Shown here one piece after another: positions 1 to 12,122 of a DNA stretch of 64,000 nucleotides. Under the pieces are notes generated by a model, which saw nothing but the letters and a program-made list of their open reading frames with translations, was not told the origin of the DNA and did no database searches. The position numbers and the translations under genes are program-made. The first letter of the stretch is position 1. Each line of letters opens with the position of its first letter. The DNA is from Gemmatimonadota bacterium (GTDB lineage Bacteria > Latescibacterota > UBA2968 > UBA8231), in NCBI GenBank assembly GCA_009841115.1, contig VXML01000051.1:62001-126000 (forward strand), given 5' to 3'.

Positions 1-3101
<3,101 letters not shown>

Positions 3102-3111
3102 TCTCAGCTGG

Positions 3112-3303
3112 TGGCCGCAACCTCAGCGGCGGCGGCCACCAGCGCTTCGCTCCCCTGAACCTGGCCGGACAACGATAACCTCCACAAGGCGCGCCGACTG
3201 CTCTGGCCGATCGAGCAGAAGTACGGCCCCAACCCCTCCTAGGCAGGCGGATCTGCTCATCTTCGCCGACAACTGCGCCCTGGAATCGATGGGCTTCAGG
3301 ACC
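3112..3303 (+). pseudogene. Decayed internal fragment of a second katG
   Basis: This stretch aligns with the intact katG around 1230-1412. Recognisable matches run from HQRFAPLN through KARRLLWP and QKYG to LLIFA and CALESMGF. It has small indels near 3155 and 3170, and a TAG with extra bases at 3239-3250 where katG reads SWAD. By eye identity is roughly three quarters, and residues differ (WPIEQKYG here, WPVKQKYG in the intact gene). It therefore seems to come from a different katG rather than a recent copy. Homology stops right before the ATG of the next gene, so it marks a recombination boundary. Confidence 0.85.
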
Positions 3304-4077
3304 ATGTCAGATATCGGAAAATTCTTTGGCGAAAACGGATACTATTTCGCCAAAGGGATCTACTCCGCTGAAGAGGTTAAGGTGATGGAAAGCGACTTTG
3401 ATCGGGTCGTGGATCAGCTCCTCAAAAGCGATGAGAACGTCAATGCGCGCTGGAAAAGCAGATTAACGGATGCCCTTGACGGTGGTGAATCTGTTATCAT
3501 CCATACCCACAATATCCAGGGCTTCTCTGCTGTTTGGATGCAGGCGTTCTTGCAAGAGAAGTTTCTCGATACCACTGAAGCCATCCTCGGACCGGATATT
3601 ATGCTTCACCATTCCAAACTCTTCTGCAAACCGCCGGAGAGAGGTTCCCCGTTTCCGATGCACCAAGATTGGCAGTACTTCCCCTCTGTCAAAGACACGA
3701 TGATAGCTGCTATCATCTACGTCTCAGAAGCCACTGATGAGATGGGGTGTGTACGGGTCTACCCAGGCTCTCACAAGCAGCTCGGACGCACAGGTGGCAT
3801 GATAGGAGACGGTGCTAATGCTGAAGTTACTGAGCGATACCCGATTGAGAACGCAACCGTTTTGGAGGCGGAACCGGGAGACGTGCTTTTCTTCAGTTAC
3901 TTTACCCTGCACGGTTCAATGCCAAACTATTCCAGCAAAACGCGGAAAAGCGTCCTCGTCCAGATGCACGCTGGTGACGATGAAATCGAAGCCGAAAATT
4001 CTCACACCAACGTCCAATTGGTACTTCGCGGCTGGAACCATCTCGCAACCCGCTCTTCTGTTGGAGGCATTAGATAG
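3304..4077 (+). CDS. Phytanoyl-CoA dioxygenase (PhyH) family protein
   Basis: Fe(II)/2-oxoglutarate-dependent oxygenase of the PhyH family, 257 aa. The facial triad is visible as His120-Gln-Asp122 (FPMHQDWQYF) and distal His203 (LHGSMPNYS). A following Arg in TRKSVLVQ probably binds 2-oxoglutarate. The frame extends to an ATG at 3289, but those codons belong to the katG remnant, so the ATG at 3304 is preferred. The next gene begins 9 bp after its stop and the two probably form an operon. The substrate cannot be read from the sequence; PhyH homologues hydroxylate lipids or small metabolites. It is one of three PhyH genes in the window, none adjacent to another. Confidence 0.93.
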   Translation: MSDIGKFFGENGYYFAKGIYSAEEVKVMESDFDRVVDQLLKSDENVNARWKSRLTDALDGGESVIIHTHNIQGFSAVWMQAFLQEKFLDTTEAILGPDIMLHHSKLFCKPPERGSPFPMHQDWQYFPSVKDTMIAAIIYVSEATDEMGCVRVYPGSHKQLGRTGGMIGDGANAEVTERYPIENATVLEAEPGDVLFFSYFTLHGSMPNYSSKTRKSVLVQMHAGDDEIEAENSHTNVQLVLRGWNHLATRSSVGGIR

Positions 4078-4086
4078 GGAAACATT

Positions 4087-5589
4087 GTGAGACGGCGAAG
4101 GACGATCTACCACAACGACGCGCGGCACTCGTACCTGTGGCACTTCGAGCCGCCCATGCGCCTCGAGGACGCCTGGATACCCATCGACGAGGTAGCGGGT
4201 ACGGCCGTCGATACCTTCAGCTACTGCGTCGAGCGCGGCGACGGCGCCTTCTACCCCACGAAGGTGGGGAAAATGTTTGCCGTCGAGGACGGCAAGCCGC
4301 GGGCAGAGCAAAATTACGCGTGGCGGGCAGCGGCGTGCATGCTCAGCCTGATGGAGCGCGGCCTCGACCCGCTGCGGGTGCTCGTCGACCGCGCCCACGA
4401 GCACGGCCTAGACTTCATCGCCAACCTGCGCCTGCAGCGGCTCGGTGGCGTGTACCCGGAGTTGGAGATCGAAAACGGTGGTGCCGGCTGGGCCGAGGAG
4501 CGCGTCCAAGACCTCAAGTACGATGTGCTGCGCGAGCTCGTCACTGAATACCCCATCCAAGGTGTCGAGCTGGATTTCACGGCAGCCTTCAGCGAGCGCG
4601 GGTATTTCTACTTCAGCGACGGAGGGACTCCCGAAAACACGGCGGCCATGACCGAGTGGGTGCGGCGCGTAGCGGAGATGGTGCGCGCGCGGCCGGGCGA
4701 GCCGGGCGTGGTGGGTGCGCGGATCTTCCCCACGGAGCAGGGCAACCTCGAGCAGGGCCTCGACGTGAGGACGTGGCTCGGCGAAGGGCTGCTGGACTTC
4801 GTCGTGCCGGTGGCCTATATCTACACCGTTCTCGATCCCGACATGCCCTTCGACTGGGTGGTCGGGCCAGCCCACGACGCGGGTGCCTCGGTCTACGGAT
4901 TCCTGCAGCACTACACGCAGGACCAAATCGTCGGTGCCAGCGGCAGGCGGTACCCCAGCTTGGAGCACTTCCGGGCCGCTGCGGCCAACTACTGGGAGAA
5001 GGGTGTCGACGGCCTGTACACCTGGATGATGGACTGGCCTCTCGGCGACGCCGAGCGCAACATCCTCACCGCGATCGGCTCGCCGCAGCTCGTCCGCGAG
5101 CGCGACAAGCGCTATGCCCTGGCCCGCAAGTACGACGGCGCAGCGCGGGTCGACTATCGCCACCACATCCCGCACGAGCTTTCCCCGCCCCTTCCCACCG
5201 CGGCCCACCAGATCCCCTTCTCCATCGCCGACGACATCGCCGCGGCCGACAGCCGCGTCAGCGGGACGACGCTGCGCATCTATCTGACCAACGTCGTATC
5301 CGCAGACCGGTTCAACATTGCCCTGAACGGACACTCGCTGGCCGGCGAGACGTGCCGCCGCGTCTGGAAGCAGGACGACGCCTATCCCTACACCGACCCG
5401 CGGAACCACTGGCTGGAGTTCGATCTCGTCGACTGCGTGCCCCGCAAGGGTGAGAACCTTCTGGAGGTTTCGCTGGAGAGCCGGCCGGACGGTCTGACCG
5501 GAAGCGTCACCATCCAGGAGGTCGAGGTGGAGGTGCGCTACAGTCCGTATCCGGTGGGGCTAGGGGGTTCCACTCACGATCTGAGGTGA
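4087..5589 (+). CDS. Putative glycoside-hydrolase-like TIM-barrel protein
   Basis: 500 aa with a GTG start 9 bp after the oxygenase stop. The body looks like a sugar-hydrolase-type barrel. Around residues 145-165 YPIQGVELDFTAAF resembles the strand carrying the acidic residues of GHL10/DUF-type glycosidases. VVPVAYIY (about 240) and DGLYTWMMDWPLG (about 307-320) resemble later barrel strands. The last 120 residues look beta-rich, as in an accessory sandwich domain. No signal peptide is seen, so it may be cytoplasmic. Pairing with a PhyH oxygenase hints at metabolism of a modified carbohydrate (inference). The exact family is not recognised. Its 3' end overlaps the convergent amidohydrolase gene by 30 bp. 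Confidence 0.7.
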   Translation: MRRRRTIYHNDARHSYLWHFEPPMRLEDAWIPIDEVAGTAVDTFSYCVERGDGAFYPTKVGKMFAVEDGKPRAEQNYAWRAAACMLSLMERGLDPLRVLVDRAHEHGLDFIANLRLQRLGGVYPELEIENGGAGWAEERVQDLKYDVLRELVTEYPIQGVELDFTAAFSERGYFYFSDGGTPENTAAMTEWVRRVAEMVRARPGEPGVVGARIFPTEQGNLEQGLDVRTWLGEGLLDFVVPVAYIYTVLDPDMPFDWVVGPAHDAGASVYGFLQHYTQDQIVGASGRRYPSLEHFRAAAANYWEKGVDGLYTWMMDWPLGDAERNILTAIGSPQLVRERDKRYALARKYDGAARVDYRHHIPHELSPPLPTAAHQIPFSIADDIAAADSRVSGTTLRIYLTNVVSADRFNIALNGHSLAGETCRRVWKQDDAYPYTDPRNHWLEFDLVDCVPRKGENLLEVSLESRPDGLTGSVTIQEVEVEVRYSPYPVGLGGSTHDLR

Positions 5590-6459
5590 CGCATAAAGAT
5601 CGGGCCTGGCCTCGTTGGCTGTGAAGCAACCGGACGATCGCGCTTGCTCTATTAATTCTCTCGAAACCTCGGTCACGATCATGCCTTCCAGGGGCGCGTG
5701 TTCGTCGATGAACTGACCGTTCGGGTCAATCGCGAAGGCGAGCCCTGGAAACCATGCGTTGCCGCTCTTTCCCGCCTGGTTGGCGTAGAAAATGTAGAGC
5801 GCATTGTCCACGGCCCTTGCTGGCAGGACCTGGGCGGCCAACTGTCGATGTTCGGCGGCCTGTTCGGTCTGATCGCCGTCAGGGGTGACGTTGTCAGCAC
5901 AACCGCTTGCACCCACGGCGAGGAGGAAAAAGTCCGCGCCCTGCTGTGCGGCGGTGCGGAAGATCTCCGGAAACCTCAGGTCGTAGCAGATCCCCACGCC
6001 GAAGGTCCAGCCTTGCGATGTCACGACGGGGAGCTGGCTCCCCGGTTCGAACCAGGCTCGCTCGGTTGCATTCGGGATGTGCAGTTTGGTGAAGGTCGCG
6101 AGATAACCGCCGGGCCCTACGATATAGGCGCTGTTGCGATAGCGCCCGCCCGCCGGCTCGATGGTGCCGACGACAAGGGTCATGTCGAGCTCGCGGCAGA
6201 GCGATTCGAGGAACGGAACCGATTGCGCGGCCGCTGCTTCGGCGATCCGCATGGACTCCTCGGGGGGAATGTCCGATTTGTTCATCGAGCCCGTGATGCA
6301 CTCTTCGGGAAAGAGCGCAAACGCGGCACCTTGCTCGCGAGCCTTGCTCGACCACTCGGCAATTCGGTCGAGATTGGTCGTGGGGTCGCCCATCGCACTG
6401 TGCATGGCGACCGATGCGACATATGTTTCACTCACCGGTTGTATGATCTCACGGGCCAT
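5560..6459 (-). CDS. Carbon-nitrogen hydrolase (nitrilase superfamily)
   Basis: 299 aa. The Glu-Lys-Cys triad is Glu52 (LFPEECITG), Lys125 (FTKLHIPN) and Cys158 (GICYDLRFPE). The family hydrolyses amides, ureides or nitriles. The ATG at 6459 is preferred over an upstream start at 6504 because GAGGGG sits about 8 bp before it. It is the last gene of a leftward set with the M20 peptidase (7656-8915) and the DUF3500 protein (6529-7632), 69 bp after the latter. No signal peptide is visible, so it is probably cytoplasmic. The context suggests use of amide- or peptide-bound nitrogen (inference). Confidence 0.92.
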   Translation of the reverse strand: MAREIIQPVSETYVASVAMHSAMGDPTTNLDRIAEWSSKAREQGAAFALFPEECITGSMNKSDIPPEESMRIAEAAAAQSVPFLESLCRELDMTLVVGTIEPAGGRYRNSAYIVGPGGYLATFTKLHIPNATERAWFEPGSQLPVVTSQGWTFGVGICYDLRFPEIFRTAAQQGADFFLLAVGASGCADNVTPDGDQTEQAAEHRQLAAQVLPARAVDNALYIFYANQAGKSGNAWFPGLAFAIDPNGQFIDEHAPLEGMIVTEVSRELIEQARSSGCFTANEARPDLYASPQIVSGTP

Positions 6460-6528
6460 CGATCCGCCCCTCGGTTCATTGGCAGTGTTTACGCCCTGTC
6501 CCATTCCGCATGAACGGTCTTGTTGAAT

Positions 6529-7632
6529 TCATTCGGCCCTGATCCACGCGGAACCGTAGTCGTTATCAAGCTCGCGATACATACTGTGAGCGTGATCTAC
6601 GGTGCCTTCGCCGTTTTGAACCGCGTATTCGAGTACCATGGACGGGCTGGTCACGCGGAAATACGCAGCGCCCAAGACACCCTGGTGCCCCCACCATCCA
6701 AAGTATGTGTCCTCGATCTCGGCCACCACGGTCTTCATTTTCTCGGCATAGTCGTCATTGTTCAGGAAGCCCAAACGGGCCGCGATCACATCCAGGAGTA
6801 GCGTTCTCTGCATAGCTGTAAGTTCGCTGCCCTTGATGCCTTCCGGCGCAACTGTTGCGCCATACTTTCCTGGCCCCAGCAAGAGGTCGATGGGCCGCTC
6901 GGCACGAACGGCTTGCCCTCTCTGCTCGTCCGTGAGGCTATCCATGAACGCTTGCGCCGCCGCAGTTTCCCTCTGCGTAATGAAGATGTCGTCCCCATCA
7001 AGGCGCAAGTGCAGCGGCTGGCCGCCGGTCAGCATCGGTGAAAAGGAAACGTCCGGTCCGAATACTGTGGCGTTTATTGCGAGATGGTGCCCGCCGAACT
7101 GGAACATCCAGGGCTCTGTAGTTGACGGTTCACCGAGAAATGCAGCGTAAAAGTACTCACTGCCGTATTTCATGACTCCGAACAGGTCTCCTGAGATCAG
7201 CAAGTCTTCTGCGGCCAGTTGATAAGTGATGTTTTCCACACCGTCTTCACTCAGGAGTTCCCCAAGGAGCTTGTCGAGATTCGCCCGCTGTGATTCAGAG
7301 AGAGTACCGAGCTTTACACCACCACGCGGAACCATACCCTCAGGGAAGTTGGACCAGTTTGAACGCTGTGCGTTATCGGTAAACCGATATGTCGCCGCTT
7401 GTCTCTGATTGTCGTCCAGTGAGTCCAGAAAGAGTCTGGCAGCCGCTACGATGGCTGCGGTCTTCTTGTCTGCTGCAGGCACGTTGTAAACGTGCCTGAG
7501 ATTCATCTCTACTGGTGAGGGAGCCGCTCCAAAAAAGACCCCAGCCGCAATATCGGGGCGAAAGAACAAGTAGACGAAAATTGCGGCAACGATAATCACT
7601 GCACCCAGAAGGTAGATCAACACACGTTTCAT
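6529..7632 (-). CDS. DUF3500 domain protein, membrane-anchored
   Basis: 367 aa. The ATG at 7632 begins MKRVLIYLLGAVIIVAAIF, a single N-terminal hydrophobic segment acting as signal anchor; the longer frame to 7932 is only readthrough over the M20 gene. The rest matches DUF3500 proteins: DDNQRQAATY, GGVKLGTLSESQ, FQFGGHHLAINATV and a C-terminal EDTYFGWWG region. DUF3500 has no agreed function; the GGHHLA histidine pair and conserved acidic residues suggest a metal or catalytic site (inference). It lies 23 bp after the M20 peptidase gene and 69 bp before the C-N hydrolase, in one probable operon. Confidence 0.88.
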   Translation of the reverse strand: MKRVLIYLLGAVIIVAAIFVYLFFRPDIAAGVFFGAAPSPVEMNLRHVYNVPAADKKTAAIVAAARLFLDSLDDNQRQAATYRFTDNAQRSNWSNFPEGMVPRGGVKLGTLSESQRANLDKLLGELLSEDGVENITYQLAAEDLLISGDLFGVMKYGSEYFYAAFLGEPSTTEPWMFQFGGHHLAINATVFGPDVSFSPMLTGGQPLHLRLDGDDIFITQRETAAAQAFMDSLTDEQRGQAVRAERPIDLLLGPGKYGATVAPEGIKGSELTAMQRTLLLDVIAARLGFLNNDDYAEKMKTVVAEIEDTYFGWWGHQGVLGAAYFRVTSPSMVLEYAVQNGEGTVDHAHSMYRELDNDYGSAWIRAE

Positions 7633-7655
7633 GGATTCCGTCTTGTAGATTCCGT

Positions 7656-8915
7656 TCAACACAGGTAGTCGACGCAGGTGGCGGCGTGGACCTTTAGCAC
7701 CTGCCCAAACTCCGACGCGCGGATCTGCTCGTCGGGAACGGCGATGTTTTCCAGGTCCGTGCCGTAGATCGCCGCAGGGATGCCCCGGCGCCACCAGAAG
7801 CGGGTATCCGTGGAGCCGTAGCTGACGTTGGCCTCGATCTCGCGCCCCGTGATCCGTCGCGCGTTGGCGGCCACGGCCTGCACGATCTCCTCGTCGGGGG
7901 CCGAATAGGCCGACTCCAGACACACCACCCACTCCACGTCGATCTCCCCGCGGTCGAGGCCCGTGCCGGCCAGCACCTCCTCCACCTTCTCCTGCAGGTC
8001 CTGCGTGGACACGCCGACCGGCGTGCGCAGGTCGATCTCCATGCGGCAGGCCGTGGGGATCGTGTTGCTCTGTACGCCGCCCTGAATCACGCCCACGTTG
8101 ACCGTGGTCGAGTCCGCCACCCAGCCCTTGCCCGCCAGCCCGCCGTCGCGCACCTCCCGGTCCCGACCCCGGGCGACGGCCGCGGCCACCTCGGGCGGGG
8201 TCTCGAGACGCCAGCCCTTCAGCGTCATCAGGGCCGCGGCCACGGTCATGGCCCGGGCGATGGCGTCGTCCTCCACGGGCACCGCCGCCAGGCCGCCGCC
8301 GTGGCGGGTCTCGACGACCAGCGTGTACTTGCCCTTGTGGCCGATCATCACCTGATCCATCCTCGTGGGCTCGCTGTTCAGGCAGGCGTCACCGCGGGTC
8401 ATGGGCACGTGCTCCAGCAGCCAGTCCGAGCCCCAGAACCCACCTGTCTCTTCGTCGCCCACCAGGGTCAGCGTTAGCTGCCCGCGGATCGGGACGTCGA
8501 GCTCGTGGAGCAGCACCAACGACAGCAGGGAGGCCACTGATCCGGCCTTCATGTCACCGACGCCGCGGCCGAGGATGCGGCCATCCCGGCACTCACCGGA
8601 GTAGGGATCAAAGGACCAGGTCTCCGGGTCGCCGGCCGGGAACTGGTCCAAGTGGCCGTTGAGGACGAGGTTGCGGCCGGCCTGGCGGCCCTCCATATAG
8701 GAGACCAGGCTCTGCACCGTCGGCTGCGGCTCGTACACGTCGGCCGGCAGCCCCTTTGACTTCAGGTAGCGGGCTAGGTAGTCGACACAGGCTCTGGTGT
8801 CGCCGGGCGGGTTGTCGGTGGGGATGGCGACGACGTCCCGCAGCACGCCTTTGAACTCCGGCAGTCTGCGGTCGATCTCGGCGAACAGGCGTTGCTTCAG
8901 GTCTTCGGTGGTCAT
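7656..8915 (-). CDS. M20 family metallopeptidase (ArgE/DapE/ACY1-like)
   Basis: 419 aa zinc-dependent amidohydrolase or exopeptidase. Metal-site motifs are His88-x-Asp90 (NGHLDQFPAG), Asp121 (GRGVGDMKAG), Glu155/156 (VGDEETGG) and a late YGSTDTRF segment. The start at 8915 is supported by GGAGAGG about 7 bp upstream. A dimerisation domain is expected between the two catalytic halves, near residues 190-320. It is the first gene of a leftward trio with DUF3500 and a C-N hydrolase. It is divergent, across 183 bp, from a second C-N hydrolase plus M19 dipeptidase pair. It probably cleaves an N-acyl or peptide bond; the substrate is unknown. Confidence 0.93.
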   Translation of the reverse strand: MTTEDLKQRLFAEIDRRLPEFKGVLRDVVAIPTDNPPGDTRACVDYLARYLKSKGLPADVYEPQPTVQSLVSYMEGRQAGRNLVLNGHLDQFPAGDPETWSFDPYSGECRDGRILGRGVGDMKAGSVASLLSLVLLHELDVPIRGQLTLTLVGDEETGGFWGSDWLLEHVPMTRGDACLNSEPTRMDQVMIGHKGKYTLVVETRHGGGLAAVPVEDDAIARAMTVAAALMTLKGWRLETPPEVAAAVARGRDREVRDGGLAGKGWVADSTTVNVGVIQGGVQSNTIPTACRMEIDLRTPVGVSTQDLQEKVEEVLAGTGLDRGEIDVEWVVCLESAYSAPDEEIVQAVAANARRITGREIEANVSYGSTDTRFWWRRGIPAAIYGTDLENIAVPDEQIRASEFGQVLKVHAATCVDYLC

Positions 8916-9098
8916 GCAAGCCTCTCCGGTGGTGTCTGGGCAACGAGATGGATAGAAATTATAAAGGGCCTTTGAGGGGAACTGGTCAAGCGGTGGGCCG
9001 TCTTGCCCCCCTCCCTACTTGTTCGCAGTCTCCGCCCTGATTTATTTTTCCAGAGCCAGAAGACGGTGACGCGCCCCCGCAATGGAGAGGAGTTTGCG

Positions 9099-9974
9099 GT
9101 GAAGTTGAAAATTGCCACTTGCCAGTTTCCCGTCAGCCGGGATATAGAACGCAATTGCAAATACGTCGTGCGCCAGATGAAATACGCCAGTGAGCAAGGC
9201 GCTCATCTGGCGCATTTTTCCGAGACCTGTCTGGGGGGATACGTCGGGGTCGATCTCCCTTCCTTTGACCACTACGACTGGGACCTGCTGCGCCAGTGCA
9301 CGGAGACGGTCGCGGACTTGTCCCGCAAGTTGAAGCTGTGGGTCATTCTTGGCTCCAACCATCGCCTCACGGGCAGGCACAAGCCGCACAACAGCCTCTA
9401 CGTCATCAATGATCGCGGCTCTGTCGTGGACCGCTACGACAAGATGTTCTGTACCGGGAAGGTCGGCTCAACGCCGGGCGATCTGGATTTCTACAGCCCG
9501 GGGTCGCGCCTGGTTACATTCGAAGTAAGGGGAATTAAATGCGGTCTGCAGATATGTCACGACTTTCGTTACCAGGAGTTGTACAGAGAATATAAAAAGC
9601 GCGGCGTAGAACTCGTCTTTCACTCCTATCACAATGGGGGCATGACCCCGAGAAAAAAGGAGCAATACAGGGACATCTGGGGGATCATGGTTGCAGCGAC
9701 CATGCAGACCTATGCGGCCAACAACTATATGTGGATCAGCGTCAACAACACTACGAGACGCGAAAGCAGTGGTTCCAGCTTTGTCGTCCGGCCCGACGGC
9801 CTGATCGACGGCCGATTGCCACTGCATAGGACCGGGGTCTTAGTATCGACCATCGACCCCAGAAAGAAATTTTACGATGCGTCGGAGGCGTGGCGCGGAC
9901 GGGCCATGAAAGGGGTTTACCACAGTGGAACCCTAGTGCGCGACAGGCGCTCGGCGGACCGAACCAGCTTTTAA
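9099..9974 (+). CDS. Carbon-nitrogen hydrolase (nitrilase superfamily)
   Basis: 291 aa. The triad is Glu42 (HFSETCLGG), Lys115 (RYDKMFCTG) and Cys153 (LQICHDFRYQE). The GTG at 9099 is chosen because GGAGAGGAG lies about 7 bp upstream and the protein then begins KLKIATCQFPVS, typical of the family; the frame continues back to 9003 without family similarity. It lies 22 bp before the M19 dipeptidase and surely shares its transcript. It is only distantly like the C-N hydrolase at 5560-6459, so the two are not a recent duplication. Cytoplasmic amidase role likely; substrate unknown. Confidence 0.92.
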   Translation: MKLKIATCQFPVSRDIERNCKYVVRQMKYASEQGAHLAHFSETCLGGYVGVDLPSFDHYDWDLLRQCTETVADLSRKLKLWVILGSNHRLTGRHKPHNSLYVINDRGSVVDRYDKMFCTGKVGSTPGDLDFYSPGSRLVTFEVRGIKCGLQICHDFRYQELYREYKKRGVELVFHSYHNGGMTPRKKEQYRDIWGIMVAATMQTYAANNYMWISVNNTTRRESSGSSFVVRPDGLIDGRLPLHRTGVLVSTIDPRKKFYDASEAWRGRAMKGVYHSGTLVRDRRSADRTSF

Positions 9975-9996
9975 GTATATTGATGGGAGAACCGCT

Positions 9997-11052
9997 ATGC
10001 TGATCGTCGATTCCCACTTGGATATCGCTTACAACGCGCTCGAATGGGACCGGGACTTGCTCCAGCCCATCGCCAAAATACGCGAGGCCGAAGCCGGCAT
10101 GGCGCAGAAGGGCCGCGGCCTGAACGTGGTGAATTTCGCCGAGCTGCGGCGCGGCGGGATCGGCCTCTTCTTTGTCACGATGGGCTGCCGGCTTGCTTCG
10201 ATGGGCAAGCGCTTTCCCGGGGTGCGCACCCAAGACATTGCCTACGCCAAGTGCAAGGGCGAGTTAGCCTACTACCGCCTGATGGAGGCCAAGGGCGTCT
10301 TGCGCCAGATACGCAATCGGACCGAACTCGACGCCCATCTGGCCGAGTGGGACGACGATCCGCAGACGACCCCGCTGGGGTTTGTCCTCAGCATGGAAGG
10401 GGCGGACGGCATTGTGGCACCCGAACAGGTGGCCGAGTGGTGGGACGAAGGTCTAAGGGTCGTGAGTCTGTGTCACTACGGGGTCAGCTCCTACTCGCAC
10501 GGGACCCAAGCTCCCGGCGGCCTGACGGATAGAGGTCGCCCCATGCTCGAAGCCCTAGAGGCGGCTGGGATAATCCTCGACGTGAGCCACCTAGCCGAGC
10601 AGGCATTCTGGGAAGCATTGGAGATTTTCACCGGTCCCGTGCTGGCCACGCACAACTGCTGCCGGGCCTTGTGCGATCACGACCGCCAGCTCGACGATCA
10701 ACAGATCAAAGCGCTGGCCCAGCGCGGCGGCGTCATTGGCACAGCCATGGACATCTGGATGGTCTCCCCCTTGTGGGACCGGGCCGCCATGGACAACACG
10801 GGCATCACGCTGGAGACTGTGGTGGACCACATCGATCATATCTGCCAGTTGACTGGCAACTCTCATCACGCCGCGCTGGGCACCGACCTAGACGGCGGCT
10901 ACGGCAAGGAGCAGTGCCCCTCCGATCTCGACACCATCGCCGACCTGCGGAAGATTCCCGCCATCCTCGAATGCCGCGGTTATTCGCAGACCGACGTCGC
11001 CGACATCATGCACGGCAACTGGGTCCGGTTGCTGCGTGCGGCGTGGGATTGA
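9997..11052 (+). CDS. M19 (renal-type) dipeptidase
   Basis: 351 aa zinc membrane-dipeptidase-type enzyme hydrolysing dipeptides, sometimes with D-residues. Metal ligands visible are His7 and Asp9 (DSHLDIAYN), Glu134 (LSMEGADGI), a His in LDVSHLAEQ near 198 and a His in ATHNCCRAL near 218. The late GTDLDGGYG motif matches the family. ATG 9997 follows GGGAG at good spacing. No signal peptide, so a cytoplasmic enzyme, as in many bacterial M19 members. Its operon partner is the C-N hydrolase just upstream. Together with the divergent M20/C-N hydrolase set, this region reads as an amide and peptide degradation cluster. Confidence 0.95.
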   Translation: MLIVDSHLDIAYNALEWDRDLLQPIAKIREAEAGMAQKGRGLNVVNFAELRRGGIGLFFVTMGCRLASMGKRFPGVRTQDIAYAKCKGELAYYRLMEAKGVLRQIRNRTELDAHLAEWDDDPQTTPLGFVLSMEGADGIVAPEQVAEWWDEGLRVVSLCHYGVSSYSHGTQAPGGLTDRGRPMLEALEAAGIILDVSHLAEQAFWEALEIFTGPVLATHNCCRALCDHDRQLDDQQIKALAQRGGVIGTAMDIWMVSPLWDRAAMDNTGITLETVVDHIDHICQLTGNSHHAALGTDLDGGYGKEQCPSDLDTIADLRKIPAILECRGYSQTDVADIMHGNWVRLLRAAWD

Positions 11053-11128
11053 TGTGTAGGAGTTCTAAGAGACCGTTTTAAAACTCCATTGAGGGGTTGA
11101 TCTTGCCTTGGGCGTACTCACCGACTGG

Positions 11129-11944
11129 TTACGCGTCATAGTCGTGCTTATCCTCCGCTCGATCCTGTGGTACAAATCCCACCTTTCGCTGTGCATCTGA
11201 GATGTCCACCCAACGTAGGTCGTTGTTCGACATGCCGTAGAAAATCTCAAAGCGCAAACTACCATCAGCATTGATACACCGCTCGAATATCTGGACAATA
11301 TCGCGTTGGCTCACATAGATGTCGGCACCCTGTGGCGGCCGAGGACGATCTCGCTCGACTTGACCGATACGGACGCAGATACACGACAACCCATGACGAT
11401 GGGCGTAGGTTCGCGCCAAAGACTCCGTCCACACTTTGGTTGCGGCGTATAGACCCCTCGGTTCCGCGGGTATATTGGGCGTAATCATCTCTACATGGTC
11501 CGGTATATCGGCATGTCGGCGTTCCATCATCGCCTTGTACGGCTCTTGCTCGCGATGTCCCTCCGAGACCATAATGCTGCTGGCGGCGACGATACGCGCA
11601 ACGCCGGTGACTTTGCACGCTTCAAAGACATTGTAAGTCCCAATGATGTTGTTGTTTAGCAAACTCTCCCAACTCTCCCCGCTCGGATCCGCGGCAAGAT
11701 GTGCGACAACATCCATACCTTCAACAGCGCGTCGTACCTGATTAAAATCAGCAATATCGCACAGGATGAATTTCTCGTCTGGAATTTCGAGCGTCCATGA
11801 CCCCGGAACGCGAACGGATGACTCCAATTTGTAGTCGAGTGCATACGCATCGTACTTTTCCGGTTGTTCTTTCAGCCGTTTGTATATCATGTAACCAATC
11901 TGCCCAGTTGCGCCTGTAACAAGCACCTTCTTGGGTGTAGCCAT
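11129..11944 (-). CDS. NAD-dependent epimerase/dehydratase (extended SDR, uronate-dehydrogenase-like)
   Basis: 271 aa Rossmann-fold enzyme starting MATPKKVLVTGATGQIG, with the GxxGxxG cofactor loop at 11-17. The ATG at 11944 follows AGGAAA; an extension to 12070 has no family support. The catalytic YxxxK is YAATK near 166-170. VAHLAADPSGESWESLLNNN and a TYNVFEACK helix resemble uronate dehydrogenases and related sugar SDRs. It lies about 180 bp downstream of the leftward aldo/keto reductase, so it may share that operon or have its own promoter. Likely oxidises or epimerises a sugar derivative; exact substrate unknown. Confidence 0.88.
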   Translation of the reverse strand: MATPKKVLVTGATGQIGYMIYKRLKEQPEKYDAYALDYKLESSVRVPGSWTLEIPDEKFILCDIADFNQVRRAVEGMDVVAHLAADPSGESWESLLNNNIIGTYNVFEACKVTGVARIVAASSIMVSEGHREQEPYKAMMERRHADIPDHVEMITPNIPAEPRGLYAATKVWTESLARTYAHRHGLSCICVRIGQVERDRPRPPQGADIYVSQRDIVQIFERCINADGSLRFEIFYGMSNNDLRWVDISDAQRKVGFVPQDRAEDKHDYDA

Positions 11945-12122
11945 ACGTTTATTTTCCTTTCGTTTATGAAAACAGTCTCTGATAAGCGGTGGGGTATCTT
12001 TTGGCCCTTTGGTGTAGGGGCGTACTATTTTCCAATTGGAAGGTTCGACGGGTCCAGCGAGCCAACACACAGCATTGATAAGATGTTTTAGCTGCTGCCA
12101 TAAATCGGTTACTCCAAAGCCG

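Noticed and set aside
4408-5409. Long minus-strand frame (333 codons) opposite the TIM-barrel gene
   Set aside because: It mirrors the codon pattern of the GC-rich gene on the plus strand, has no ribosome site and shows no family resemblance.
8916-9098. Possible riboswitch or RNA gene between divergent peptidase clusters
   Set aside because: No conserved pairing or known motif is visible in this 183-bp gap.
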